Positions 24,233-34,551 of a DNA stretch of 53,048 nt are shown here, piece by piece. Location: assembly GCF_937863485.1 (NCBI RefSeq), contig NZ_CALMFY010000213.1, forward strand, positions 13,590 to 66,637. The letters run 5' to 3'. Under the pieces are notes generated by a model that was not told where the DNA came from, made no database searches, and saw only the letters and a list, made by a program, of their open reading frames with translations. Every line of letters starts with the position of its first letter. Position 1 is the first letter of the stretch. Source of the stretch: an uncultured Nostoc sp. Its GTDB lineage: Bacteria; Cyanobacteriota; Cyanobacteriia; Cyanobacteriales; Nostocaceae. Position numbers and translations under genes: made by a program.

Positions 24233-27217
24233 ATGACCGCAACCATTCCCAATCTCCCCAGTCTCTACGATCCCTTTTCCACTGAAGCCAAGTGGCAAAA
24301 ATTCTGGGAAGACAACCAAGTTTACAAAGCTGACCCCAACAAAGGCGGCGAACCCTACTGCATCGTCATCCCGCCACCGAATGTCACCGGCAGTTTGCAC
24401 ATGGGTCACGCTTTTGAAAGTTCGTTGATTGATACCCTCGTGCGCTACCACCGGATGCAGGGGCGCAATACCTTATGGCTACCCGGAACTGACCACGCCA
24501 GCATTGCTGTGCATAGTATGCTGGAAAAGCAACTCAAGACAGAGGGAAAAACTCGCTACGAGTTGGGGCGCGAGAAATTCTTAGAACGCGCTTGGGAATG
24601 GAAGGCGGAGTCTGAGGGAACGATTCTGAATCAGCTACGACGCTTGGGTGTCTCGGTGGACTGGTCACGGGAAAGGTTTACCCTGGATGAGGGTTTATCT
24701 AAAGCTGTTGTCGAGGCGTTTACTCGTCTTTACGAGGAAGGCTTAATTTATCGTGGTGAATATTTAGTTAACTGGTGTCCAGCTTCTCAGTCGGCTGTGT
24801 CTGACGTGGAAGTGGAAAATCAAGAGGTTAATGGAAATCTTTGGCACTTCCGCTATCCCCTCACCGATGGTTCTGGTTATGTGGAAGTGGCGACAACTCG
24901 ACCAGAAACGATGCTGGGCGATACGGCTGTAGCAGTTAATCCCAATGACGATCGCTACAAACATCTCATCGGCAAAACTGTAACTCTGCCAATTCTACAC
25001 CGAGAAATTCCGATCATTGGCGATGAATTTGTTGATCCCACTTTCGGCACGGGTTGCGTAAAGATAACTCCCGCCCATGACCCGAATGATTTTGACATGG
25101 GTAAGCGTCACAATCTGCCGTTGATCAACATTATGAATAAAGACGGTACTCTCAACGCCAATGCTCTTGAGTTTCAAGGACAAGACCGCTTTGTTGCTAG
25201 AAAGAATGTGGTTTCTCGCCTAGAGGCAGATGGCTTTTTGGTGAAGATAGAAGATTATAAGCATACCGTTCCCTACAGCGATCGCGGTAAAGTACCCATT
25301 GAACCCCTCCTCTCAACTCAATGGTTTGTCAAAATTCGCCCCCTCGCTGACAAAACCTTAGAATTCCTCGACCAGCAAACTTCTCCAGAGTTTGTCCCCC
25401 AACGCTGGACTAAGGTCTATCGTGATTGGCTAGTAAAACTCACTGATTGGTGTATCTCTCGCCAATTATGGTGGGGACACCAAATTCCTGCTTGGTACGC
25501 TGTCAGTGAAACGGATGGGCAAATTACCGATAACACGCCGTTTGTGGTGGCGAAATCGGAAACTGAAGCTTGGGAGAAAGGTAAAGCACAATTTGGCGAA
25601 AATGTCAAATTAGAACAAGACCCAGATGTGCTAGATACTTGGTTTTCTTCTGGACTCTGGCCGTTTTCAACTTTGGGCTGGCCGGAACAAACTCAGGATT
25701 TAGCAACTTATTACCCGACTACTACCTTAGTAACAGGCTTTGACATCATCTTTTTCTGGGTAGCTAGAATGACCATGATGGCTGGGCATTTTACGCAGCA
25801 AATGCCTTTCCAAACAGTTTACATCCACGGCTTGGTGCTGGATGAAAAAGGTCAGAAGATGTCAAAAAGCAAAGGTAATGGTATTGACCCACTGTTATTA
25901 ATTGACAAATATGGTACTGATGCCCTGCGCTACACCCTAATTAGGGAAGTGGCTGGTGCGGGTCAAGATATCCGGTTGGAGTACGATCGCAAAAAGGATG
26001 AATCAGCATCGGTAGAGGCATCCCGCAACTTTGCAAACAAGTTGTGGAATGCTGCCCGGTTTGTGATGATGAATTTGGATGGACAGACACCGCAACAACT
26101 GGGGAACCCAGTCGCTACCGAATTGAGCGATCGCTGGATTATCTCGCGGTATCATCAAGTTGTCAAACAAACTACCAATTTCATCGACAACTACGGTTTA
26201 GGGGAAGCAGCAAAGGGACTGTACGAGTTTATTTGGGGCGATTTCTGCGATCAGTATATTGAACTGGTGAAATCCAGATTGCAAGCAGATGCCGATCCAG
26301 CATCGCGGCGGGTAGCACAGCAAACCCTCGGCTACGTACTGGAAGGGATTATGAAACTGCTTCATCCCTTTATGCCTCATATTACCGAGGAAATTTGGCA
26401 AACTCTCACCCAACAACCAGCAGATTCTCGGCAAACTTTACCGTTACAAATCTATCCCCAGGTAGATGTAAACTTGATTAATCCAGCTTTGGAAGAACAG
26501 TTTGAATTGCTAATTGCGACTATCCGCACAATTCGGAATTTGCGTGCTGAAGCGGATATTAAGCCAGGGGTAAAAGTGACAGCGAATTTGCAAACTGAAA
26601 GTGAGAAGGAGCGGGAAATTCTCACTGCTGGACAGTCTTATATTAAAGATTTGGCTAAGGTTGAGACTTTAAGCATTACTGACAAGCAAGAAAACCAAAC
26701 TGTTGCTGCTAAAAAACCTCAGAGTGGTTTGAAGACAATTGGCTTAGTTATTTTGGCGATTTTCTTAGGTAGATTGGGTTTAGCTGTAGGGAATGCCATT
26801 GATGATACTCCCATCGTCGGAACTTTCTTTGAAATAGTTGGTTTTAGTTACACAGCTTGGTTTGTTAGCCAAAATTTACTAACTGCTCAAGCGAGACTTA
26901 AGTTATGGAGACGCTTTTTCCCGCAGAGAGAATTAGAACAATCACAAGAACCAGAAAATGCGATTGCTGGTGTGATTGGTACAATACAAGTGCTAATTCC
27001 TCTTAGCGGTGTAGTGGATATTGAAGCTGTGCGTGCCAAACTAGAGAAAAGCCTGAGTAAAGCTGAAGCCGAAGTTCAATCCCTGAGTACCAGATTAAAC
27101 AATCCTAGTTTTGTGGATAGAGCTAGAGCCGACGTAGTACAAGGAGCGCGGGATGCCTTAGCAGAAGCACAGAAGCAAGCTGAAATTTTGCGCGTACGCC
27201 TTAAGGCGTTGCCGTAG
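24233..27217 (+). CDS. valS: Valyl-tRNA synthetase with CAAD membrane domain
   Basis: 994 residues. Class I catalytic motifs are present: [15 protein letters not shown] (HIGH-type HMGH) about residues 44-58 and KMSKSKGNG (KMSKS) about 542-550, plus editing-domain [13 protein letters not shown] and the anticodon-binding region. After the normal C-terminal part a CAAD domain is inserted: two membrane segments at about 837-853 ([17 protein letters not shown]) and 864-882 ([19 protein letters not shown]). The usual ValRS coiled-coil tail follows (about 923-994, ending [12 protein letters not shown]). CAAD is known in cyanobacterial synthetases and anchors them to thylakoids. Charges tRNA-Val. The insertion sits between the anticodon domain and the coiled coil, not at the end of the protein. 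Confidence 0.97.
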   Translation: MTATIPNLPSLYDPFSTEAKWQKFWEDNQVYKADPNKGGEPYCIVIPPPNVTGSLHMGHAFESSLIDTLVRYHRMQGRNTLWLPGTDHASIAVHSMLEKQLKTEGKTRYELGREKFLERAWEWKAESEGTILNQLRRLGVSVDWSRERFTLDEGLSKAVVEAFTRLYEEGLIYRGEYLVNWCPASQSAVSDVEVENQEVNGNLWHFRYPLTDGSGYVEVATTRPETMLGDTAVAVNPNDDRYKHLIGKTVTLPILHREIPIIGDEFVDPTFGTGCVKITPAHDPNDFDMGKRHNLPLINIMNKDGTLNANALEFQGQDRFVARKNVVSRLEADGFLVKIEDYKHTVPYSDRGKVPIEPLLSTQWFVKIRPLADKTLEFLDQQTSPEFVPQRWTKVYRDWLVKLTDWCISRQLWWGHQIPAWYAVSETDGQITDNTPFVVAKSETEAWEKGKAQFGENVKLEQDPDVLDTWFSSGLWPFSTLGWPEQTQDLATYYPTTTLVTGFDIIFFWVARMTMMAGHFTQQMPFQTVYIHGLVLDEKGQKMSKSKGNGIDPLLLIDKYGTDALRYTLIREVAGAGQDIRLEYDRKKDESASVEASRNFANKLWNAARFVMMNLDGQTPQQLGNPVATELSDRWIISRYHQVVKQTTNFIDNYGLGEAAKGLYEFIWGDFCDQYIELVKSRLQADADPASRRVAQQTLGYVLEGIMKLLHPFMPHITEEIWQTLTQQPADSRQTLPLQIYPQVDVNLINPALEEQFELLIATIRTIRNLRAEADIKPGVKVTANLQTESEKEREILTAGQSYIKDLAKVETLSITDKQENQTVAAKKPQSGLKTIGLVILAIFLGRLGLAVGNAIDDTPIVGTFFEIVGFSYTAWFVSQNLLTAQARLKLWRRFFPQRELEQSQEPENAIAGVIGTIQVLIPLSGVVDIEAVRAKLEKSLSKAEAEVQSLSTRLNNPSFVDRARADVVQGARDALAEAQKQAEILRVRLKALP

Positions 27218-27275
27218 GCATCGTTTGAAGGGATTGCTGTATGCGTCACCTACATGGCTTAGGATAACTGTAATG

Positions 27276-27314
27276 GGTAATGGGAAAGTTATTAATTCCC
27301 AATCACCCATTACC
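27276..27314 (+). terminator. Possible terminator after valS
   Basis: GGTAATGGG (27276-27284) and CCCATTACC (27306-27314) are exact complements with a 21-nt loop, about 60 bp after the valS stop. No strong U-run follows. The unit may equally be one of the Nostoc AATGGG repeats. Confidence 0.3.
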
Positions 27315-27509
27315 AATTAAATTTATTCCAAATATCAATTTTGTCCTTGTTTTTTATTAAAAATCATTTTTTAATTTTGAGTGGAACCGGGGACGTTTCC
27401 GTTACTCCAGAGAAGTCGAAGCTAAGGCTTCCTTAGATCAGAACTTCTGCGATCGCAAACGCTGCGCCAACGGTGATTTTGAATTTTGAATTGGAGCGAA
27501 GCGACTCTC

Positions 27510-27944
27510 ATGCTATATCTAGCCCAGGTGCGTAAAAACGATTTTTTAGACCAGCACCAGTTACGCTTGTTGGCGCGTCAAGAAGCTGATAACTTGTGGG
27601 CGATAATTCCAGAAGAGGCTTTTATTCTGCTGGGAAAGGGAAAGATCATGAGTGAAAACTTGCTTGTTTTAGTGGAACTTTCCCCTACAGGCGACATTGA
27701 AATACTAGAAGATGCCACCAACTGGGTACTCCATCTGGTACAAAGCTACCTCACCATCGGCATTACCCCGGAATTTTTGCAGCAGGAAGCTGAACGAGCA
27801 GAACATTGGCGACAATCCCTGACGTTGCAAAACCAAGACTTAGCGCGACGTTCCTTAGAATTGGAAGCTCGTCGTGAACAAATTCAAGCCTTAGAAGAAA
27901 GCCTCAAACGCGATAAAAATGGCTATCTCCAAGAGGAAAGTTAA
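27510..27944 (+). CDS. Conserved hypothetical protein with C-terminal coiled coil
   Basis: 144 residues from the ATG at 27510 (MLYLAQVRKNDFLDQHQLRL); a TTG at 27486 would add only repeat-derived residues. The N-terminal 90 residues look like a small mixed alpha/beta domain (LWAIIPEEAFILLGKGKIMS, LLVLVELSPTGDIEILEDAT). The last 50 are a strongly charged coiled coil (RRSLELEARREQIQALEESL). The pattern resembles conserved cyanobacterial proteins of unknown function. There is no signal peptide. It is monocistronic by position. Confidence 0.7.
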   Translation: MLYLAQVRKNDFLDQHQLRLLARQEADNLWAIIPEEAFILLGKGKIMSENLLVLVELSPTGDIEILEDATNWVLHLVQSYLTIGITPEFLQQEAERAEHWRQSLTLQNQDLARRSLELEARREQIQALEESLKRDKNGYLQEES

Positions 27945-28145
27945 AAGTTTGCAATTAATTGTATTGCCTATAAAGCCACAGCACCCCTAAGTGTGTATTT
28001 ATTGCATCGTGACCCAGCAACAGTTTATCTGTCTATTGCTGGGTAATGTACCAATGCTTGCTATAGTTAGCTCCCGTTAGGCAATAGACCTCTTGCACAA
28101 ATGCAAAATTCGCCCACCCTGCGGGAAGCGAGCTACATCCCCCAA

Positions 28146-28212
28146 CCCCTTCTCCCAAAATTGGGAGAAGGGGAGCCAATTTCAAAGTCCCTCTCCCAAG
28201 CTTGGGAGAGGG
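28146..28212. repeat. Two adjacent perfect palindromes
   Basis: 28146-28173 is CCCCTTCTCCCAA-AA-TTGGGAGAAGGGG; 28189-28212 is a 24-bp perfect palindrome centred on CCCAAGCTTGGG. They are copies of a widespread repeat whose complement also forms the target of the element at 34094. Minus-strand frames through them give LTLNPSPKLGRG-type artefacts that should not be annotated. Confidence 0.8.
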
Positions 28213-28234
28213 ATTTAGGGTGAGGGCTTTTGAT

Positions 28235-28690
28235 TCATGCAAGAAGTCTAATTACAGTAATATTTGCATTACTAAGCAGTGCGTTATTCGAGAATTGGGC
28301 TATTTGAACTTGTCCTATTTGAACTTGTCCTATACCATCAACTCCATCTTTATCAAAGAATAGGTTACCCGTACTTTGATTGTAGACAAAGCGATCGCCT
28401 GCTGTTGTAGCATTAGTACCAAGTCGGAACAAGTCGGAATCGAGTCTAGTATCCTGAGATTGGCTGAGTCGGAATTCTGCCTTAGAAATGAAGATAGGGG
28501 ACTTCCAGTTAAAAAAACATCCCATCCCTGCGGGACGCTCCGCGAACGTAGGGGCGCAAGGCGAAGATCCCCTACAAATGTACAAATAATTTTGGATAAT
28601 TTATTTTTTGTCAGTCCCTAGTATCATCTCCAACAGTAAAATCGGTGATGATATCATAGCCTCCAGTGCGGGTGTCTGTCAGATAAATCA
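28235..28690 (-). pseudogene. C-terminal remnant of an RTX/calcium-binding-type protein, split by an element
   Basis: On the minus strand, 28690-28621 encodes TDTRTGGYDIITDFTVGDDT and 28494-28235 encodes FISKAEFRLSQ through LFRLGTNATTAGDRF, YNQSTGNLFFDKDGVDG and a final FSNNALLSNANITVI. Together these are the typical C-terminal end of cyanobacterial RTX-like (hemolysin-type) secreted proteins. A 122-bp element at 28497-28618 separates them. Removing it with one TA restores the frame across the junction (GDDT-IFISKAEF). The N-terminal Ca-binding repeats are absent upstream, where a stop is met in frame. A GQVQI duplication also occurs inside. Confidence 0.8.
28497..28618. mobile_element. 122-bp MITE inserted at a TA dinucleotide
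   Basis: TA flanks both sides (28495-28496 and 28619-28620). The ends are imperfect inverted repeats beginning GGGGACTTCC on the left and GGGACTGAC on the complementary right, followed by A-rich stretches. Internally there is GTAGGGG-CGCAAGG and CCCCTAC, a small hairpin. TA duplication is the habit of IS630/Tc1-mariner transposases, so such an element elsewhere would be the mover. Exact excision restores the RTX reading frame. Confidence 0.85.
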
Positions 28691-28734
28691 TGTATCCTTG
28701 GGTGCAGGTTTATGCTCCAGAACTAAAAATAACC

Positions 28735-29666
28735 ATGAAAAAACTCATCCTCCGGCTGATCTTCGTTATTCTGGTGCTATGTAGATTGGTGGGTTACGCT
28801 GCTGTGAATAGCCCAGCGTCTGCTTCCGGTTGCGCGATCATCACCCGTTCCGTCCCTATTAGCAATGGAACGTTGTCCTACAACCAGGTCGGTACCGGAC
28901 AACCGATCTTACTGCTGCATGGACTATTTGCCAGCAAAGAGCAGTGGAACAATATGATGTGTCAGTTGTCTAAGGCGGGCTATTGGGTGATCGCTCCCGA
29001 CTTACCAGGCTACGGTAACAGCACTGGGTTCACAACGAGGGACTATGCCCTGGAGAATCAGGTTGCACTGCTGCACCAGTTAACGAATCAGTTAGGAATT
29101 CGCTCCAGATTTGATGTGGCAGGGAGTTCGATGGGGGGAGCGATCGCTACCCTTTACAGCCAGCGTTACCCGGAACAGTTGCGTACCTTGCCTTTATCGG
29201 TTCACCTTTAGGTGTGACTGATTGGGCAAATAGCTTCAGAAATTCCATCTTTGACGGCATAAACCCCTTTATTCCAATCACCAAAAAACAGTTTGACCTG
29301 GAAATTAGCCTGCTGTTTGTCACACCTCCCACCATCCCTGATTCTGTTAAAACAGAGAAAGTGAACGACTACATCACTCGTAACCGTCACTATCAACAGA
29401 TTTGGGACATCGTGAACCTGTACGATGACGTTCTGTGTCAGGGGCGATCAACTCAGCTTCCGACCCTTGCTATCTGGGGCACAGAAGACAAAATCTACGA
29501 CATTCGTGGAGCTGATCGGCTGCAACGCTGTATTCCCGCAAGCCAAGTGATCCGATTACCAAAGGCAGGACATCTGCTGCTAATCGAAAATTCAGAGGAG
29601 GCAACTGCGGATTACTTAAGATTTCTCAATGTGTTTCACTCTAAAAGCATATTGCCAACGTCTTAG
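28735..29666 (+). pseudogene. Exported alpha/beta hydrolase, disrupted by a single-base frameshift
   Basis: The ATG at 28735 starts a signal peptide (MKKLILRLIFVILVL) and a hydrolase with LLLHGLFASKEQW (oxyanion), nucleophile Ser in VAGSSMGGAIATL, and then a frame break at about 29190/29191. The following frame continues AFIGSPLGVTDWANSFRNSI and carries the acid Asp in IWGTEDKIYD and the catalytic His in PKAGHLLLIE. All three catalytic residues are present, so one missing base (a G expected in TTG-GCC) separates an otherwise complete protein of about 310 residues. It is either a recent mutation or a sequencing error. It would be exported and act on an unknown ester. Confidence 0.85.
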
Positions 29667-29907
29667 AAAACAGTAATTTTTATGCGTAACTTCTGTATTT
29701 CAATCTAAAAGCACATTACTGATGCGTGAGATAGCCGTGCCAGCAAGCCGCTGCTACAGTATATATGAAATCTTGGGGGTTTCAGGCTTTATGACCATTG
29801 GACTGTATTACTTGTCCAGTAAATCTGTATATCTATACTCAAAGTGCAACTAAGGTCTTAGAAAAGCTGGAAGAGTTGGGTTATATAGTTGCTAGAGTGA
29901 ATGATTT

Positions 29908-29934
29908 ATGAGTTAAAAAAAGTTTTTAACTCAT
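29908..29934 (-). terminator. AT-rich perfect stem-loop after the ABC1 kinase gene
   Basis: ATGAGTTAAAAA and TTTTTAACTCAT are 12-bp exact complements with a 3-nt loop, 9 bp beyond the stop of the minus-strand kinase gene. The stem is AT-rich, so it would be a weak terminator; it may serve both strands. Confidence 0.5.
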
Positions 29935-29942
29935 AATTTTTA

Positions 29943-31934
29943 CTAGGATGCCAATAATTGCCGAATTAACCTGGCTACAGCCTTTTGCGTGAAGCGGCTG
30001 GCAATTTGTTGACCCAAACGTTGGACATCAGAATTTACCAATAACTGGGCAATTTGGGGCGCAAGTTGTACTGGATCAAAGCCTCGTGTTTCTCGGAGAA
30101 TACCCAATATACGTTTAATATGCTCTAAGGTTTGTTGTTGCTCAACTGTCGCCGCCGGAGTTTCATTAACTGCTGTCAACCCAACGCGTTCTCGCAGCAG
30201 ATAGGTAAAGTTATGCAAAATATTTTTACCTAAAGCATCAAGTCCGTTAACAGATTCATCTACCAGTTTGTCACGAATGAAAGCACCGCGTTCAGATGAC
30301 AGAAATTCTATCCCCTGATTCAGCACTAAATCAAAGTCGTAGTCTTGACTCTTACGCGCATTAAGTAACAAGTTTTCTAAGCGATTCCAGCGAAATCTGC
30401 CATCTTTAAATAGCAAATCTTGCAATGATGTTCTTAATTGCGGTGCTGGGTCTGTTAACAGGCGTTTAGAAACGTAGGGATAAGCTTCACTGAGGACTTT
30501 AAAGTTGGGATCTATAAATATTGCAATCCCTTCAAGCGTCACCAGAGAGCGAATAATTAAAGCGTAGTAGGGCGGTACGCGGAAAGGATACTCATACATC
30601 AAAGCCGATAGTTCATCGGTAATGCTTTTAATGTTAAGTTCGGCTACGCTGGCTCCTTGGGCATCAGCAAAGACTCTGGCAAAAGCTGGGATAATTGGTG
30701 TTAAATCAGTTTCTGGTGATAAGAAATCTAATTTAACGTAGTCTTTTGCTAATCCTTCAAAGTCGCGGTTGACGACGTGGACGATCGCTTCAATTAAACC
30801 ATAACGCTGTGCTGGCTTAATCTCGCTCATCATCCCAAAGTCGAGATAAGCCAATTTGCCATCGGTTGTTGCTAACAAATTACCAGGGTGGGGATCGGCG
30901 TGGAAAAATCCATGTTCTAGCAGTTGGCGTAGGGAACACTGGACACCCACTTCAATTAGATAACGAGCATCTATCCCTTGGGCGCTAATTTCTTCTGTCT
31001 GGGTTAATTTCGTGCCGTTAATCCATTCCATCGTCAACACACGACGATTGGTATATTCCCAGTAAATTTGCGGTACATATACGTCTTTGATGTGACCGTA
31101 TAACTCGAAAAATCTTTCGGCATTTTCACCTTCATGGATGTAGTCCATCTCTTCAAAAATGCGATCGCCTAATTCATCGAGAATACCAACTAAGTCACTT
31201 CTTACCCGCTTGATCTTTTTCTGCGCCCAGGCGGCGAGGTTACGCAAAATATACAAGTCAATTGTGATCCCCTCTCTTAAATCGGGGCGTTGGACTTTAA
31301 CAGCGACTTCTTCACCAGTTTTTAGCTTACCTTTATAGACTTGTCCCAATGAAGCCGCAGCAATTGGCTGGGGTGAGAGTTCGGCGTAAACCTCTTCTGG
31401 AGGGGCACCAAGTTCTTCTTTAATAAACTGGTAAGCAATTTCGTTGGCAAAAGGCGGTAATTGGTCTTGTAGCTTAGTTAATTCTTCTAAGTATACGGGA
31501 GGAACCAGATCCGGTCTGGTGGACAAAGCTTGTCCAATTTTGATGTAAGCAGGCCCCAGTTGGGTCAGCAAGACTCGTAGCTGAGTGGCTCGGCGGCGGT
31601 TATTTTTGACGACAATTCCCCGTTTGCTATCCGACCACAACCCAAAAGCAAAGGATAGAGTCGGCCCCAAGACGGCGAAAATCCGTCGGATAACTTGCAC
31701 TTTTCTGTTTTGATAATGCGCCGCTATGCCCACGGGATCGTAAAGCGTCTGAGGTTGGGCTATTATCCTTAGCTGTTGGGCGGCTGAAAGTTCTGGCGAT
31801 TGGACAACCAAGCCTTGTGTACCATTTTCTTCTGGCACTACATCAATAACGTCCAGTTCGCCTCGGCGATTTGTGCCGTTGCGACTGTCCTCCTGAATCG
31901 GTCGGGAACTAGGGGGAAGTGTCTTAACAATCAT
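29943..31934 (-). CDS. ABC1/UbiB (AarF) family atypical kinase
   Basis: 663 residues from the ATG at 31934 (MIVKTLPPSSRP); a GTG four codons upstream is possible. Motifs of the family are seen: the KxGQ region in YIKIGQALSTRPDLVPPVYL, PIAAASLGQVYKGKL with the Ala-rich loop, EEVAVKVQRPDL (Lys), HGFFHADPHPGNLL (catalytic Asp, Asn) and LDFGMMSEI (metal Asp). In chloroplasts and cyanobacteria these proteins associate with thylakoids or plastoglobules and affect prenylquinone metabolism. It is divergent from recN. Confidence 0.92.
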   Translation of the reverse strand: MIVKTLPPSSRPIQEDSRNGTNRRGELDVIDVVPEENGTQGLVVQSPELSAAQQLRIIAQPQTLYDPVGIAAHYQNRKVQVIRRIFAVLGPTLSFAFGLWSDSKRGIVVKNNRRRATQLRVLLTQLGPAYIKIGQALSTRPDLVPPVYLEELTKLQDQLPPFANEIAYQFIKEELGAPPEEVYAELSPQPIAAASLGQVYKGKLKTGEEVAVKVQRPDLREGITIDLYILRNLAAWAQKKIKRVRSDLVGILDELGDRIFEEMDYIHEGENAERFFELYGHIKDVYVPQIYWEYTNRRVLTMEWINGTKLTQTEEISAQGIDARYLIEVGVQCSLRQLLEHGFFHADPHPGNLLATTDGKLAYLDFGMMSEIKPAQRYGLIEAIVHVVNRDFEGLAKDYVKLDFLSPETDLTPIIPAFARVFADAQGASVAELNIKSITDELSALMYEYPFRVPPYYALIIRSLVTLEGIAIFIDPNFKVLSEAYPYVSKRLLTDPAPQLRTSLQDLLFKDGRFRWNRLENLLLNARKSQDYDFDLVLNQGIEFLSSERGAFIRDKLVDESVNGLDALGKNILHNFTYLLRERVGLTAVNETPAATVEQQQTLEHIKRILGILRETRGFDPVQLAPQIAQLLVNSDVQRLGQQIASRFTQKAVARLIRQLLAS

Positions 31935-32205
31935 GAAGAAGGCCACCAGTCAGAACGATCACATTAAGTATTGTAACAATATGTTCAGGCTTGAGCATTG
32001 GGCACTTGTACTGAGCGTTGCCGAAGTATGGGGCAAACAGGGCATTGGAATTAAAATAATTTTTTTCCAGTTCCCAGTCGTTTGCTACACTTAAATGGGC
32101 ATACTAGTTCAATAGTAGTAGGTATTGCTAGTTGCTGAAATATCATACTTATTGTCCTGTAAGTTAGAAGTATCCGGCATCTGTCCTAACGGAGAATTTG
32201 GTTTG

Positions 32206-33954
32206 ATGTTGCTTTGCCTGCGAATTGAAAACTTTGCCCTAATTGACCAACTGGAATTGGAATTTGACGCGGGACTAAATGTATTGACAGGTGAAACCGG
32301 CGCTGGAAAATCGATTATTTTGGATGCCATTGATGCCGCTTTGGGTGGCAAAGTCTCTAGTCGAGTGATTCGTACGGGGACAAGTCGGGCAATGGTAGAA
32401 GCTACTTTCACCTCAAACGCCCCCCTAGCAGCTTGGTTGAGTGAACAGGAAATAGATTTACTTGATGAAAATTCCGTAGTCATTAGCCGAGAAATCACAG
32501 CCACTGCTAGTAATGTCCGCAGTCGATCGCGGGTGAATGGCGTGTTGGTAAATCGGCAGATTATGGGCGGAATGCGCGATCGCTTAGTGGAAATCACAGC
32601 CCAAGGTCAAACGGTACAAGTGGGACAATCTGCCCAAGTCCGGGACTGGTTAGATTTATATGGCGGCGACTGCTTGATGCAGCAACGTCATAAAGTTGCC
32701 ACCAGCTTCAGCATTTACCAACAGGCGCATTTAGCACTAGAAAAACGCCGGACATCAGAACGGGAACGGTTGCAACAATTCGACTTGCTCACCTATCAAG
32801 TGCAGGAACTGGGAACAGCCAATCTGACTGAACCTGATGAATTGGAACAGTTGGGACAAGAACGGGAACGTCTGAATCACGTCGTCGATTTGCAACAGAT
32901 GAGTTACAAAGTTTATCAGGCTTTGTATCAAAACGATAATGAAATCCCAGCCGCAGCAGATTTATTGGGAGACAGTGAGGCAACATTAAATGACATGGTG
33001 GAATACGACACCCAACTGCAACCCCTATTGGAATTGGTAAGAGACGCGCAAGCTGCGGTAATGGAAGTGGGAAGGCAAATTAATGCCTATGGGGATGGTT
33101 TGGAAGCCGATCCCCACAGGTTGGAAGAGGTGGAACTCCGCGTTCGGGAATTAAAGCAAATTTGCCGCAAGTATGGGCCGACACTAAAAGAAGCGATCGC
33201 TTATTACCAACGTATTCAAGGGGAATTAGCGGTACTTAACGACAGCGAACAATCTATCGAAAGTTTGGAACAGCAAGAAAAGGCGTGTTTTGAGAAACTC
33301 ACCCAAGCAAGTAATCAGTTAACTCAACTGCGGAGTAAGGCGGCTGCGAATTTAGAATCACGTTTGATAGCTGAACTCAAGCCCCTAGCGATGGAAAAGG
33401 TAAAGTTTCAGGTTGAGATAGTGCCTGCTTCTCCAACTGCCACCGGAGCAGATAAAATTACCTTTACATTTAGTCCCAACCCTGGAGAACCACTACAACC
33501 TTTAACAGAAATTGCCTCTGGTGGGGAAATGAGCCGCTTTTTACTGGCGCTGAAAGCTTGTTTTTCTCAGGTTGATGTGGCTGGGACAATGGTATTTGAT
33601 GAAATTGATGTCGGAGTTTCGGGAAGAGTAGCCCAAGCGATCGCGGAAAAATTACACCAATTAAGTCAACGCAATCAAGTATTGTGTGTCACTCACCAGC
33701 CTTTAGTTGCGGCAATGGCTGATCGGCATTTCCGCGTAGATAAGCTAACTATTAATCAAGGCAAAGGTAAAAAAGCCAACGATGATAACGCCGAACAGCG
33801 TACAGTTGTCAGAGTTACTACTTTGGATAATTTAACCACTCGCCGAGAAGAACTTGCGCAGTTAGCTGGTGGTAAATCTGCAAGTGATGCGATCGCTTTT
33901 GCCGAATCTCTGTTATCACAAGCTGCTAACCACCGCCGTGGGAACCCAAGTTGA
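32206..33954 (+). CDS. recN: DNA repair protein RecN
   Basis: 582 residues from the ATG at 32206 (MLLCLRIENFALIDQLELEF), with GGAGAA 9 bp upstream; an upstream ATG at 32125 is less likely. This is an SMC-like ATPase: GETGAGKSIILDAID Walker A, a central coiled coil, the ASGGEMSRFLLALK signature, MVFDEIDVGVSGRVAQAIAE Walker B, and VLCVTHQPLVAAMADRHFRV. It acts early in double-strand break repair. A diverged copy of its last 130 codons lies at 39075. Confidence 0.96.
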   Translation: MLLCLRIENFALIDQLELEFDAGLNVLTGETGAGKSIILDAIDAALGGKVSSRVIRTGTSRAMVEATFTSNAPLAAWLSEQEIDLLDENSVVISREITATASNVRSRSRVNGVLVNRQIMGGMRDRLVEITAQGQTVQVGQSAQVRDWLDLYGGDCLMQQRHKVATSFSIYQQAHLALEKRRTSERERLQQFDLLTYQVQELGTANLTEPDELEQLGQERERLNHVVDLQQMSYKVYQALYQNDNEIPAAADLLGDSEATLNDMVEYDTQLQPLLELVRDAQAAVMEVGRQINAYGDGLEADPHRLEEVELRVRELKQICRKYGPTLKEAIAYYQRIQGELAVLNDSEQSIESLEQQEKACFEKLTQASNQLTQLRSKAAANLESRLIAELKPLAMEKVKFQVEIVPASPTATGADKITFTFSPNPGEPLQPLTEIASGGEMSRFLLALKACFSQVDVAGTMVFDEIDVGVSGRVAQAIAEKLHQLSQRNQVLCVTHQPLVAAMADRHFRVDKLTINQGKGKKANDDNAEQRTVVRVTTLDNLTTRREELAQLAGGKSASDAIAFAESLLSQAANHRRGNPS

Positions 33955-34033
33955 TCGGTAGCATTATTAAACTACATCCACCTTGAAAACTGTAGTTCTT
34001 TCCGTATGAAAAGAAAAAACCTTCATCCCCCAG

Positions 34034-34061
34034 CCGCTTCTGGCAATATTGCCAGAAGCGG
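34034..34061. repeat. 28-bp perfect palindrome
   Basis: CCGCTTCTGGCAAT followed by its exact complement ATTGCCAGAAGCGG. It follows recN by 80 bp and may act as its terminator structure, though no U-run follows. It belongs to the same class of repeat as 28146-28212. Confidence 0.7.
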
Positions 34062-34093
34062 AGCCGGAAAGAAGTCCCTCTCCCCCTACTTGG

Positions 34094-34551
34094 GCTACGG
34101 TGTACACACAAGTTGGAAAAACTTTATCTAGCAAAGATTTGCAGTGAAGCAGCGCTGAAGGAGGGTTTCCCTCCGTAGGCGACTGCTGAACCCGTTCGCG
34201 TAGCGTCTCCGATAGGAGAAGGGTGCGTTACGCTGGCGTGACAAAGCTAAATTGTTGCAATCATGGCGATGCCTGCGGTTCTTGCTAGCCAACGCATTTG
34301 TTATTTCGGCGGACTCATTTGTTATTTCGGCGATGCCTACGGCTGGCTACGCCAACGCATTTGTTGATTTGGCGATGCCTACGGCTGGCTACGCCAACGC
34401 ATTTGTTGATTTGGCGTTCGCATTTGTTGATTTGGCGTTCGCATTTGTTGATTTGGCGTTCGCATTTGTTATTTCGGCGTGTCCATAACGCACCCTACGA
34501 AACTACTAGAATTGAAACCTATGCTGGTCATACTTGTGTGTACACCCTAGC
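34094..34551. mobile_element. 458-bp non-autonomous element with 20-bp terminal repeats and 8-bp target duplication
   Basis: Left end GCTACGGTGTACACACAAGT (34094-34113) and right end (34532-34551) are inverted copies with one mismatch. CTACTTGG flanks both sides (34086-34093 and 34552-34559). The element sits in the loop of a CCCTCTCCC/GGGAGAGGG palindrome. Its interior contains a GATGCCTACGGCTGGCTACG unit twice and a GCATTTGTTGATTTGGCGTT unit in tandem. The frames there (about 34252-34488) are repeat-derived. No transposase remains; an 8-bp duplication suggests an IS family other than IS630. Confidence 0.82.

Noticed and set aside
24116..24451. Minus-strand frame over the start of valS
   Set aside because: It is antisense to the valyl-tRNA synthetase catalytic domain, with a tail made of the CGCAAAGG repeat.
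28033..28242. Minus-strand frame with LTLNPSPKLGRG and LPILGEGVGG
   Set aside because: It is the translation of two adjacent palindromic repeats; the same artefact protein occurs wherever this repeat is found.
29800..29910. Open stretch reading KVLEKLEELGYIVARVNDL upstream of the 29908 hairpin
   Set aside because: It looks protein-like for about 30 codons but has no start, no upstream continuation and no recognisable family; too weak to list as a gene remnant.
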